This document shows, one piece after another, positions 11,481 through 20,929 of a stretch of 64,000 nt of DNA. The DNA is from Ligustrum vulgare. Taxonomy: Eukaryota > Streptophyta > Magnoliopsida > Lamiales > Oleaceae. The position numbers and the translations under genes were made by a program. How positions within the stretch are numbered: position 1 is the stretch's first letter; each line of letters opens with the position of its first letter. The stretch is from NCBI GenBank assembly GCA_963555705.1, contig OY743174.1, forward strand, positions 28,399,608-28,463,607, in the 5' to 3' direction. The notes beneath the pieces are model-generated. The model ran no database searches. It saw only the letters and a list, made by a program, of their open reading frames with translations, and was not told where the DNA came from.

Positions 11481-14400
11481 CGAATCCGAAATTCAACTAC
11501 GAGTGTGATGAAATAAACGGAACTGGATTCGGATAAGAATTGAATAAAATAAACACTTTTGAAATTTTGTTGGTATTTTTTTATGGATCAAAACTGAAAA
11601 ATTTTACTGGCACGAAAAACACGAAGAACAAGAAACAAAGACTCAACAAACAAACAAGATAAAAAAATGGATATGGGTGGTTTTTATGTGGAAGACACTA
11701 TGATAAACACATAAAAATCAAACTAGGATAGAAACGAAAACCTGAATTTAGAGTCCAGCTCTGATACCAACTGATGTGATCTCGGGAAGGGGGTCACGAC
11801 GAAACTCGAGGAATAACGCCGGTGAAATTCTGAATTCAGGTTGAAGCGGAAGGTAACACTACGACCCGAGCCTCACGATGCAAGAATCTGGGATATATTA
11901 GACCCGAGACCCATTTCGATGCGGAAACAAAAACCATAATGGGGTGAACGCCACAAGGAATGTCTAGATCCTTGATAAGTTCGATTTGTTGAATGTCACA
12001 AATATCTCACAATATTTGATAAGTTCGAAATTGTTCAATCCAGAACAATTTTTGAGGGAAAACCACTCAACACAATTTTTTATTAATTCAAGTCTGATTG
12101 TTACAATGAAAGAAAAGGAATATAAATAAGTAAAATAGAATTAAATAAACCCTAGCCGCTATGGAGGCCCAAAATAAACCCTAAAACAAGTAAAAACGGA
12201 ATTTAACCTAAAAATGCACTAAAAAATGCGCGAAAACCCTAATTTCCGTCTGCATAATTAACTTGCTGTTTTGAAGCCCAAAATGATGGAATTTGACCAT
12301 AAAGTCAGTGGGCTCAAGAGCTTTAGCCCATGAGTTTTGCTCAGTGGCCCGTTTTTACTCGAAAAACACATTATGTGGGCTCAAGGGCTTTAGCCCATGA
12401 GTTTTGCTCAGTGGCCCGTTTTTACTCGAAAAACACATATTATGCATCCAGTTTTGACACGGTTGATTGGTTTGACTTAAATATTTAACTTTCCGTCAAG
12501 CCCACTATGATTCGTATCATACACACTTCTCCATTTTCAGCTTTTGAATATCCTTCTGGGGGGATTAAATAGACTTCATCAATAAAACCATGTAAAAATG
12601 CATTGTTTATGTCAAGTTGATGAATAGGTCAAGAATTCATAGTAGCAAAGGCAAAGAACAATCTAACAGTCACAATTTTAGCTACTGGAGAAAAACTCTC
12701 TGAATAATCGACTCCTTCCTTTTGGTGATATCCCTTAGCTACTAACCGGGCTTTATATCTCTCAATAGTTCCATTGGGATTTACTTTAACTTTGTAAACC
12801 CATTTGCATCCAATCAGTTTCTTTCCAGTAGTTAATGACATCACTTCCCACGTTTGATTTGTTTCTAATGCTTCCAACTCCTTTTTCATTGCTGTAACCC
12901 ATTCTTGTTGTGCACTAGCTTCCTTATATGATTTGGTTTCGTTGACACTTGGCCTAGAAAGGTTATATAATCTTGGGAAAATGCAGGGTTAGTAATATAA
13001 GGAAAAGTATTAGGTGTGTATGCTGAAGGTTGCTTGCAGGCAGCAGATTGAGAAGTGAAGCCATCAGTAGAGCAATTGGTAACAAAGTCTTTGAGCCAGG
13101 TTGGTATGGATTTCGGTCTAGTACTTTGTCCTGCAGGTACAGGGTTGAATGGAGATATAGAGTTGGCCGCTAAACAATGGGCCTAAAACGGAATAGAAAT
13201 AACCCAAACGGAAAAGGAAACAAAAATCTAGCAAACCCCAATTTCGGATAACCGCGTGATTTCCTGGTTATCATGACCGTGATTGTGTGGACATCCGAAT
13301 CAGAGTTCTGGTTTTGCATCAAGGACTCGTGTACCTCTGGTTTCTTCGACGCGATCGTGTGGTAGAATTCTTGCCACTTTCTTGAATTCCTTCATCTCCA
13401 ACTTGATTCTTGGTCTATGTTACTTGTACTGGATTTGGCTCTTCTCGTAACATTTCATGTGTTTGTAATAGAGTCTTCGATGTCGTAGTTGAGCATTCAC
13501 CCTTGCATACATTACTTGATCTTCTTTGCCCTTAGTCTTGTTATTGGTTCCAGTGGAAAATGCAACGGGTCTTTACTTGTTGGTTTGCCTAGTTACTCAT
13601 TAGTACCATTATAGTTCACTTGAATAGTAATTTTTTTTAACTAAATAGAAAATTTGTGAAACGAAAATAATAATTTCTTCAAAATATTTTGAAAAGTCTA
13701 CATAACCGATTTTAAAACTCTTAGCTCTGATCTGTGATGACCCAAACTCTTGACCATTCGAGTGCCACTAAAAATGAACTCACTTCTTTTCCTTACCACT
13801 TAAATAAATAATGATCATAATAAAACTCACTCAAAGAAATAAATAAAACGTGGCTTTAGTTTCAATACTTAAATATGGAATTAATAATGCAAAATATCTC
13901 CACATAGTCCATGAAAATTTTAGATTTATGTTCAATTACAAATATTTTAATATGACTAGTCCGTTGTTATCTCCACGCTGACTGCCTCGAACCATCAATT
14001 GCCTGAAAAGGAGGAATATCATGGACATGGAGTGAGATTTATAAAATCCCAATAAGCACACCATGAATTATCATCGTGAATAACTTAAAGGAACATAATA
14101 ATCGAAACCAACATAGGAGACAGAAGAATATTACCGAACATCGGCGGTAGAATTCTTACGTGTAGCGCTACTAAACTCTGGTCCCCTTAACATAACCATA
14201 ACATATTCGTATCATATGGGACCCATAATAATTTCTTCACATGATAAACAGTTTAACTTAAATAGCGTAATTACCGTCAAGAAGATTAAAATAGGGCGTA
14301 ATAGAAAATGTATTAAAGCTTGCTTGACAACCTTGTACTGCTATTATTTGTGTGTGCACTATTACTTGATTCATAATTGATATTGTATAAATTGTGTGTG

Positions 14401-17400
14401 CTAGTCTTGTATTTATATGATATAATAGTAGATATATGGGTGAATTGTGTATGTGTGTCAGAAGATTGAAAAAATGAGAAAAAATGAGAAATGAATGCGT
14501 GGGATTGAGTGAAAATGAGAGGGTTTAAATAGGTGTGAGGTCTTGGCTTTTATGGTCAAAATTTATTGCAACTCTTTAATGCATGTTTAACTTCCACATT
14601 TATTTGAACCATTAATGCCTCATGGGTGTGGGTGTTATAGGAGTACTTTGGAATCTAAATGTAAAGATTTGTTCTAAATTTTCAGGTTTGATTACCAACA
14701 AAGGGCTCAACAGGTCATAATGCACATGATTTCATCCTAGTAGATAGAACATGTTAAAAAGGGAGATGGATACTAGAATTAACATGACCTGATATAGGTC
14801 TAAAATATTTGATTTCATTAGATCGCTGAGAACATGTGGTGATGGATTGATTAGGTGGTCAAAGCTATATGCAGCCTGCAAAATTTGTTAGGATAGCAAT
14901 TATTGTTGCTGTTGTAGCTGCCTAAGAGTAGGCCAAAACGGAGAAAAAATAAAAACAAACGAGCTCCCAGAGGGGTAGAAAAAAGAAAAATAAAATGACC
15001 ATAATGCAGAGATAGAACCGAAGTTGAATCAGCAGAAGCAGATAAAGGTGGAATCAAAGTGTTTGTCATGCTATATGAATTATTTTTGGTTATATGTATT
15101 AAGAAATTCAGAATAAGTGGTCAAAATTAAATAAGTTTTGTGAAAATTTCATCTAACTGTCACTCGTGGTTATATTTTGAATTATTGAATTATCCCTTTT
15201 TTTTCCTTTTCTTTAAGCCCCTCATTGGTATAGATAAAAATCTTCTTTTTAGTAGGTTTTGATAAAGTTGATACGATGTGTAATTGAAAAGTTGTGGTTC
15301 CATAAAAGATGTGATTCAGATTAAATGTTGACTTTGACTTAGATTAAAATCTAAATTTCTAGTTGTGCCAAACATTGGCTAAGAAAAAATTTCATCCGTA
15401 TAAGTTTTTAAGATAACTAAATGGTGGGTGTGTTTTCAACAATACACACCCTATTGGAACTTGTAGGAGTATCTTCTTCTGTAAATATATAGTAATGATA
15501 TTTACAACTCCTAGAAATGCTCTGCTCTCAAGTATGCTTGCAGTAGTGTGTACTTGCTCCTTAGTGTAACATCTTTGCCAACTCCTAATCTAACTATTAG
15601 TTCAAAAAATTACCTGTATGAGATGATAGTAGCAAGAGGTAAAACTCAATGGTTATATTTGTCTTTGCATGGTCATATTGATTCTCTTACTCATAGTTCC
15701 ACTTATGACCTTAAGGTTCCATATCTGGACTCTCCTTTAAGAGACTTTAAACTGGACATACTGCATACAGTTCTGCCTTGATCATGGCACACTGAACTAA
15801 GCAAGCTTTGCCTATTCATGGTAAATGACCTCATCTCATCAAGGAAGATATCTGATGTGACTGAAAATGGTTTCCACCTGTTGAAGATTGAATTAAAAGC
15901 TGGGAAATAAGTTGTGTAATATGCATGTGCCTTCTGCCTCTCCAATTAATCTGAGAAGTGAGAACTACCTTCAATTTCTTTAGTATCAGAGTTGTAAAGG
16001 TATAGGACTTTGAGAAGGTTCTAGAGATGACTACTTACCTTGCATTTATAAACTGATTACTACGAGTTATGCACTCGAAGCAAACATAAATTTCTCTAGG
16101 AATTGCCAACATTTTAGGTTGTCCTGCTAGTATTGTAAAGGGCGATTCTGATTATTTCGGGTAATGAATTTTTTCAGATTAGATAATCTGCGTCTTTCAG
16201 GCATTGTCTGCTATGCAAGTGGTTTGTGTGAGTTTCTTTTGTGGTTTCCCTTTCCCATTACAACTTTACATTGTTTTTCATTTTTCCAGTTCTTAATTTC
16301 CAATCCATTCTTACATTGTTTTCATTTTTCCAGTTCTTAATTTCCAATCCATTCTTACATGGTTGCTATTTGATTCAGATCCGAAGTTCTGAGTGTTGTT
16401 ATTCGCCCATCTAATCAACTCAAGATTACCTTCTTAGAGGTTTGTGAAATACAAAATTTGAACATAATCTGGAACTTTCTTGCTTCTCTAGTTATTTTAT
16501 TGAGTATTTTGCTTATGTTGTTTGAGTGTAATTCAAGTAAATTGAGTTCTTCTTAAAATTAAAAATGTTTTCTGATGGCTGACTAATTTGTTGAGAATTA
16601 AGATTGAGGTTGAGGTACTTCGTTATCATATTTCCTTTCAGAACCTATAGCACACTTATTAGCCATATTGCTTTTCCAATAAAGATGCACTGCCCTGAAT
16701 AGTAGGGCTCCATGTATCTTCTAATTTTATAAAGAATTTTGTTGTCACAGTTTCTTTATGAATTAAACTTACTGTCATGGATTTAAATTCTCATGGTAAC
16801 TCGACATTGGTTGTTTCCATAATCTTGCTCCTTATATAGGTTAAAAATACGTGACACAATTCTCTATTCAGACGTAAAATAATGGAAAATGAACACATTT
16901 TGGTGCAATTTTTGTGACATGTTATGTGTGGTCTTTTTAAGTGAATTTCAAGGATATAGTTTTATAGGAAAGAAAATGGGATATAACACATATAGTAACA
17001 TGAATGGATAAGGTAGTTAAGTACATCTAGGAATTTATACACATATAATAGCATGATGTGGGCTAAGACACTTGAAACCTAGCAAATGATGAACCGGGAG
17101 AGTCTAGTCACCTGTCATAGTTATTTATGAGACTAGGACTAGGAAACCGTTTTTTAAAACTTTCAATGACTAATTTGAAATCCAACGATTTTAAGTACAA
17201 CTAAGACAAAATACATGAAATGTCCCATTAGTCATGGTGAGATCAAGGATGATATTAGTAGCTAAAAGGATAATGTTGTCCTTAAAAGTTATTGTTTTAG
17301 TTATTCAGTGGAGATGTGATAGATATGATTATAGCTGGTTAAATGACATGGGGAAGAAATGCTGCAACGGTTCTATCTGGTAAAAATCTAGATATAAAAG

Positions 17401-19198
17401 TTAAAACACAAGTTCTATAGTATTAGCACAATTATCTTTATGGTAGTGTTTGTTGGTCCATGCCAATAACATAATTTTGCACATAAACCCAAAAAATTTC
17501 ATACTTTTAAACCATACACACAAAAAACCACTGACAAAACTCATTTTCACCAAGAATGGGGCTCAAACCCCTGGCTAAATAATATGAGCAATAAACATGC
17601 TAGATTGATGTGTAGTAGTTGTGCATGGGAGGCGTCCCATGAATGTAATGTAAAAAATATGTAAACTATGAAATGCCACATTGCACATATAGTATAGGAC
17701 ACCATCACGCTGTTCCAATACGATTCCATGTTTGATTGGTTCATTGCTTCAATAAAAATCCAAAGTGTAGCTATTCATTACCATCTTTTAGAGGCTGAAA
17801 TTTGTATATACTTGAATAAAACACACTTGCTTTGTTGGATATAGAGTGATCACTGTGATCTGAACAGGCCAAAGATATTGCTGATTTGGGTTCGCTAAAG
17901 GAGGCAGCTAAAATTTTTGTCCCAGGCAAGTTGACATAAATAATTTTTCCCTCAAAAGAAAGCTTTTGTTTCACCTGGCTTGTGCTTCCATTGAAATTAT
18001 AATTTGTTCAATAATATAATATGTGGCAGGTGGGGCAACTCTGTACTCAGCCCGCACAATTAAAATCAAGGAAGAAGAAGGTTATAGGTATGTTTATGCT
18101 CAAATACCATGAATCCACCTGGCTATATCATTATCAAACCCTTTTTCTTGCAGCAGTTGATAAATTTATTATGGACATTGTCTCATTTTCATATCAACAG
18201 TTAATAGTAATCCAATTTGTACATTCATGTATGGAAAAGTAAGCATATTGCTATCCTTGTTTGTTTAGAAGAGTAAAAGTAAACGTGTCTCACCATAATA
18301 CTTAAGACTCGAAAATAAATGTTAGAATTGTTATATATTGTCGTTTGAAGAATCATTTTTTCTTTTTCTTTTATCTTTTTGGTTGCATTTACCATAGCCT
18401 TGGTGAAGGTATGATGTATTTCAGGACTAAAATGTCTCAAAGTAGCACAAGTCACCCAATATGCTTATGTAATTTCAGAGGAAGTGAGATCATGCTCTTC
18501 AAATGATTTCTCTTATATGGATTGACTTATTTCAGGAATTATTACTTCTATGAGTTTGGTAACAACATTCAGCATGTTGCACTAGTAGCCGCTGTTAATA
18601 GTGGGAAGGTACACATATATTATGTTGTTCATTGATTTTGATTAATTTTATTGTTCGGCCTAAATGTTATAAGATGCGATCCACATCTAGTAGAACATGT
18701 CAAAGTAGAAAGAGGTAGAATAAAATTACAATTCAAATAGAGAATTAGCTATGCAATTCTAAAATTATTTTCTTACGGTAATAATTACTTAAGTTTCTAA
18801 TGATTACACTAGTGTTTTTTAACTTTAGAAAAATAACATTAAATCCTATTAAGTGCCAACATGTTACCAAATGACGTTATTTTCATATTTTATTTTTGTC
18901 ACAAGTTGGCACTTAATGGTCGGTGAGATAGGATTTAATGTTAATTTTTAGCCAAGTGACATTATCATTAGAAACTTAGGTGATTGCTATTGTAAGAAAA
19001 TAACTTGAATGATCATTCATTCGTATACATATTCGGTGACCATTGGTCTAAATAACTCATCATTGATTTTATATATGCGGACTTATTTTCGCTTATATGC
19101 TTTAGGCATTTATTGCTGGAGCAACTGCACCCCATAATAAATGGGATGATGATGGCGTCAGACTTCGTTCTGCTGCGGTGTCACTGTCAGTTCTTTGA
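6941..19198 (+). CDS. PsbP-family (Mog1/PsbP/DUF1795-like) protein, 3' six exons
   Basis: Six exons join in phase without a stop: 6941-7020, 16379-16439, 17868-17925, 18030-18087, 18536-18608 and 19106-19198 (TGA), giving 140 C-terminal residues. The end of the protein follows the PsbP fold pattern: NYYFYEFG, then [15 protein letters not shown], a K-W pair, and a final [11 protein letters not shown] helix. PsbP-domain proteins act in the thylakoid lumen, mostly in photosystem assembly or stability; the paralogue cannot be assigned. Five introns separate the exons, the first being 9.36 kb and filled with retroelements. Exons encoding the transit peptide and N-terminus were not found; they may lie left of the window, which would place the pararetrovirus in another intron. 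Phase agreement at all five junctions argues that this part is not a pseudogene. Confidence 0.7.
7021..8020 (+). other. Intron 1 left part, with poly-G run and a 90-bp tandem duplication
   Basis: Noncoding intron sequence. A run of 15 G lies at 7385-7399. A segment starting GGAATAAAAGGTTGGTCAAA is present twice in tandem (about 7758-7847 and 7848-7937, period 90, with several substitutions). Confidence 0.5.
8330..8689 (-). pseudogene. Copia RNase H C-terminal relic
   Basis: Below the RT frame the minus strand still reads copia RNase H in shifting frames: a block like EAEY-LA-CELQW near 8620-8660 and the terminal FTKALASP block at about 8365-8390. Frameshifts prevent a continuous frame. Confidence 0.6.
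8690..9420 (-). pseudogene. Copia reverse transcriptase, second part
   Basis: The open frame reads copia [18 protein letters not shown] at the insertion junction, the YVDD active site at about 9249-9270, then [15 protein letters not shown] and a typical [14 protein letters not shown] block leading into RNase H. The first residues of the open frame above 9425 come from the inserted LTR and are not copia. Its missing first half lies at 12525-12889. Confidence 0.85.
9426..10103 (-). repeat. Left (3') LTR of nested RT-less element
   Basis: Pairs with 11772-12519. Its inner edge is followed by a polypurine tract on the minus strand (10104-10120, GAATGAGGGAA core). A TATTTATAT-like element at about 9774-9782 (minus) could be the TATA box. 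It also contains the near-palindrome GGGCTTTAGCCC. Confidence 0.9.
10069..10593 (-). CDS. Conserved C-terminal domain of RT-less element protein
   Basis: A 174-codon frame, glutamate-rich at the start, then a conserved tail: [33 protein letters not shown] and YDSGRIIL, ending VGLTES just inside the LTR. The same blocks recur in order in the 441-codon frame at 61891-63216. No known domain is recognised. It was probably joined to the frames at 10609-10983 and 10943-11251 before small indels split them. Confidence 0.6.
   Translation of the reverse strand: MEEEVGHEKLGEEVKSKNFKEVFECENLELEGVVRLESKNIEQESEKIERGEENNLVVRKEEVVMIPHVYKDPYLVHGETIIPHPILLNSFLQVDHYTWEYESHQPWKFMLAFQYLLVYYQLKKHNLLNSCHGVHNFPFDPGGAAVHHEQRYDSGRIILKNEGMIRIIVGLTES
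10609..10983 (-). pseudogene. Acidic/coiled middle part of RT-less element protein
   Basis: A 124-codon frame, Glu/Lys-rich with coiled-coil character ([12 protein letters not shown]), containing a [11 protein letters not shown] block that follows the protease-like domain in related copies. It overlaps the protease frame by 41 bases in another frame, indicating a frameshift. Confidence 0.5.
10943..11251 (-). pseudogene. Retropepsin-like domain of RT-less element, active site altered
   Basis: A 102-codon frame matches the gypsy protease of 40527-42530 in layout: [12 protein letters not shown] where an active protease has D-S/T-G, then [12 protein letters not shown] and [10 protein letters not shown]. 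The active-site glycine position is Glu, so proteolysis is unlikely. Not preceded by gag. Confidence 0.6.
11252..11757 (-). other. Leader of RT-less element
   Basis: Noncoding, between primer site and first frame. It contains a (TA)n tract at about 11449-11477 and an AACTCAAGAAAGTG-type segment related to the leader hairpins of the copies at 49.5 and 63.4 kb. Confidence 0.5.
11758..11769 (-). promoter_or_regulatory. Primer binding site, tRNA-iMet
   Basis: The minus strand reads TGGTATCAGAGC, a 12-nt complement of the initiator tRNA-Met 3' end, two bases from the LTR edge at 11772. Confidence 0.9.
11772..12519 (-). repeat. Right (5') LTR of nested RT-less element
   Basis: 748 bp, homologous to 9426-10103. 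It carries a 67-bp tandem duplication (12308-12374 and 12375-12441) that includes the GGGCTTTAGCCC near-palindrome. Confidence 0.9.
12525..12889 (-). pseudogene. Copia reverse transcriptase, first part
   Basis: Reads the copia RT start: [43 protein letters not shown], then past a stop the [11 protein letters not shown] block with the first catalytic Asp, up to the TACAC junction. The open part is 12629-12889. Its continuation is at 9420 and below. Confidence 0.85.
12890..13165 (-). pseudogene. Copia integrase-RT linker relic
   Basis: The minus strand continues in partly open frames with the low-complexity Pro/Ser/Thr linker typical between copia integrase and RT, including a PTWLKDFV block near 13090-13120. 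No integrase catalytic core follows. Confidence 0.45.
13166..16378 (+). other. Intron 1 right part, LTR-like and unidentified DNA
   Basis: No coding sequence recognised. At about 13731 a TGTGATGACCC start resembles the 5' end of chromovirus (Tekay/Del-type) LTRs; related-looking noncoding sequence runs to about 14.65 kb, but its other end and duplication were not found. The remainder (14.7-16.38 kb) shows no feature beyond a 47-bp near-exact repeat at about 16266-16355. Confidence 0.35.
16379..16439 (+). CDS. PsbP-like gene, second visible exon
   Basis: Acceptor TTTGATTCAG, donor GTTTGTG. The first base completes the Gly codon; the rest encodes [20 protein letters not shown] and ends in phase 0. 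Confidence 0.7.
16440..17867 (+). other. PsbP-like gene intron 2
   Basis: 1428 bp of noncoding sequence with no recognised mobile element. Confidence 0.5.
17868..17925 (+). CDS. PsbP-like gene, third visible exon (GC donor)
   Basis: Acceptor TGATCTGAACAG. Encodes [19 protein letters not shown] plus one base. The donor is GCAAGT instead of GT, with the strong AG|GCAAGT context typical of genuine GC-AG introns. Confidence 0.7.
18030..18087 (+). CDS. PsbP-like gene, fourth visible exon
   Basis: Acceptor ATGTGGCAG, donor GTATGT. Encodes the strand [18 protein letters not shown]; the Arg codon is split with the next exon. Confidence 0.7.
18536..18608 (+). CDS. PsbP-like gene, fifth visible exon
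   Basis: Acceptor TTATTTCAG, donor GTACAC. Encodes [20 protein letters not shown] followed by NSGK, the most PsbP-like strand pair. Confidence 0.75.
19106..19198 (+). CDS. PsbP-like gene, terminal exon
   Basis: Acceptor TATGCTTTAG. Encodes [20 protein letters not shown] and the closing helix SAAVSLSVL, then TGA. The position of the stop right after the last helix is usual for PsbP-domain proteins. Confidence 0.75.
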   Translation, partial: AFIAGATAPHNKWDDDGVRLRSAAVSLSVL

Positions 19199-19225
19199 AA
19201 ATTCTTTTGGTGGTTTTAAAATTGG

Positions 19226-19269
<44 letters not shown>

Positions 19270-20070
19270 TCCTTTTCTAGCACAAGAACAACATGAAGAT
19301 AGAGCGCGACTTGAGCTGTGAATAATATTCCTGAGTGTGGTAGTTCAGTTCTGTCCATTTTTTATTGTATTGTGAGTGTATTCTTTTATTGCAGATGTTT
19401 GGGCAATGTAGTAATTTTATGACACGAAACTATGCAATATGTAGAGTTAGATTAAGGTGGTGTACACAATGCTTTTTCAATTAATCTATTTTGACTTTGT
19501 TTTTGCGTTTTAAATATAAATTATGCTAGTAGTAAGCACTTGCTTTGGATGTCTTTTATACATATATATGATGAATATTAAAATATTTTTTTTAAGTACT
19601 AATACTGTTTTTGAAAATAATTGATATTGTTAGAGGTAAATTATAAATGGTAGATTGACTTCAATTCTTAATATATTAATATTTTATTGAAAATTTTTGT
19701 TCAATTCTTCGAAATATATATTAAACAATTATTTAAAATGTCGTTTCATAAATAAATCGAATGTGATAATTTAAGAAGTAATTTAATATCATAAAATATT
19801 AGACAAATCAATAATTTATTTATAAAATATTTATGATAAGTCGAGAAAAAATATGAAAAAAAATTGAGCATGTATAAATTGAATGCTCTTGTTTGGGAGA
19901 AATTAGAATAAGATTTTAATCTAAATTAAAGTTAATTGATTTTAATCACAAATTTTATCGGACTCACAAATTTTTAATTACATTTTATTAATTTCTATTA
20001 AAATTTATTAAAAATTTGATTTTAATCATTACAAAAGAGTGATTATATAAATTTAAACTAAAATTTTAGG
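19199..20070. other. 3' flank of PsbP-like gene, microsatellite
   Basis: AT-rich. A compound (CT)n(TA)n tract at about 19226-19270 lies about 30 bp after the stop codon and would be in the 3' UTR. No other feature seen. Confidence 0.5.
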
Positions 20071-20929
20071 TGGCGTTCTGTTTGTATTTTATTTTGTATT
20101 TTCATTTTCGAAAATGTTTTGTGTTTTCATTTTTGTTTTCAAATTTGCTGAAAACGCGTTTGGTTTGTCATTTCTGAAAACTGTTTTTGAAAATGAAAAG
20201 TTGGAAAACACGTTCTGTTTAAAATTTTGCAGAACACTATTTAAACTATTTTTAATTAATTTGCTTGCAGAATACTACTAACTCCAACTCAAATTTCCTT
20301 TCACAAATACACTAAAAATATGGTTACATGCAACACACTAATGTGAGCATTAAGAATCTATATTAACACAGATTGGTCAGGTTCGGGACTTGAGAAAGCT
20401 CTACTTCTATTAAAATCCAGAAAATGCAAGTTCTTTCAAAATCACCAGAGTCCATTTATCATTGCATTTTTTTGAAATATAACAACAAGAATTCTCATTT
20501 AATTTTTTTTTTGTAATGTTGATATTGAATTCAATAAAACTTTATTTAAACTAAGTTCCAAGTTAGGATAATTCTCAAAAAAAAAAAAAATCTTTATTTA
20601 GGCTTAGTTCTAAGCTAGGATAATTCTAAAAAAAATAATAAAAAAATAAAAAAATAAAAACTTTATATTAAGCTTAGTTCTAAGTTAAGATAATTCTATT
20701 AAAAAAAAAAAAAAAATTTCCAAAACGCGTTTTCCGTGTTTTGGACATTTTTTGTCGTAATACACACAAAACGCCCAAAACGATGTTTCGGGCGTTTTTC
20801 GTTTTGTGTACAATTTTTTTTTTTTGTTTTTCAAAATGCGTTTTCGAAAATGATAAAGAGAACGCGTTTTTAGCGTTTTCGAAAATAAAAAAAGAAAACG
20901 ACCTCAAAACAGCAAAGAGAACAGGTGCT
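20071..20929. mobile_element. Candidate MITE with degenerate inverted ends
   Basis: The left end (GTTCTGTTTG about 7 bp in) and the right end (inverted GTTCTCTTTG) are imperfect inverted repeats, followed inward by matching GTTTT/TTTTCGAAAA-type sequence, and the internal half 20700-20890 is itself rich in AAAACGCGTTTT palindromes. An A-rich triplicated block (20537-20716) sits inside. The exact termini and target duplication are uncertain (TTAG at both edges). Confidence 0.4.
20537..20716 (+). repeat. Three poly-A-separated copies of a ~38-bp unit
   Basis: The unit AACTTTATTTAAACTAAG.. ..GGATAATTCT occurs at about 20537-20576, 20590-20629 and 20658-20698, each followed by an A-rich run. Confidence 0.6.

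Larger units (their letters stand above)
9426..12519 (-). mobile_element. RT-less gypsy-type LTR element nested in copia RT
   Basis: Complete 3094-bp element bounded by 5-bp duplications TACAC (9421-9425 and 12520-12524). LTRs span 9426-10103 (678 bp) and 11772-12519 (748 bp) with TG...CA ends; the length difference is mostly a 67-bp tandem duplication in the right LTR. A tRNA-iMet primer site lies two bases inside the right LTR, so the element reads leftwards. Internal frames encode a protease-like domain, an acidic region and a conserved tail; gag, RT and integrase are absent. Removing it and one duplication restores continuity of the copia RT. It belongs to the same family as 60705-64000 and the truncated copy at about 48852-50164. 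Confidence 0.9.
8021..13165 (-). mobile_element. Ty1/copia relic, split by a nested element
   Basis: Minus-strand copia remains lie in intron 1 of the PsbP-like gene. From 13165 downward come the integrase-RT linker, RT start, the nested element 9426-12519, the rest of RT, RNase H, then 3' noncoding/LTR-like sequence to about 8021. Gag, protease and integrase are absent, so it is 5'-truncated. Stops and indels show age. Confidence 0.75.
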
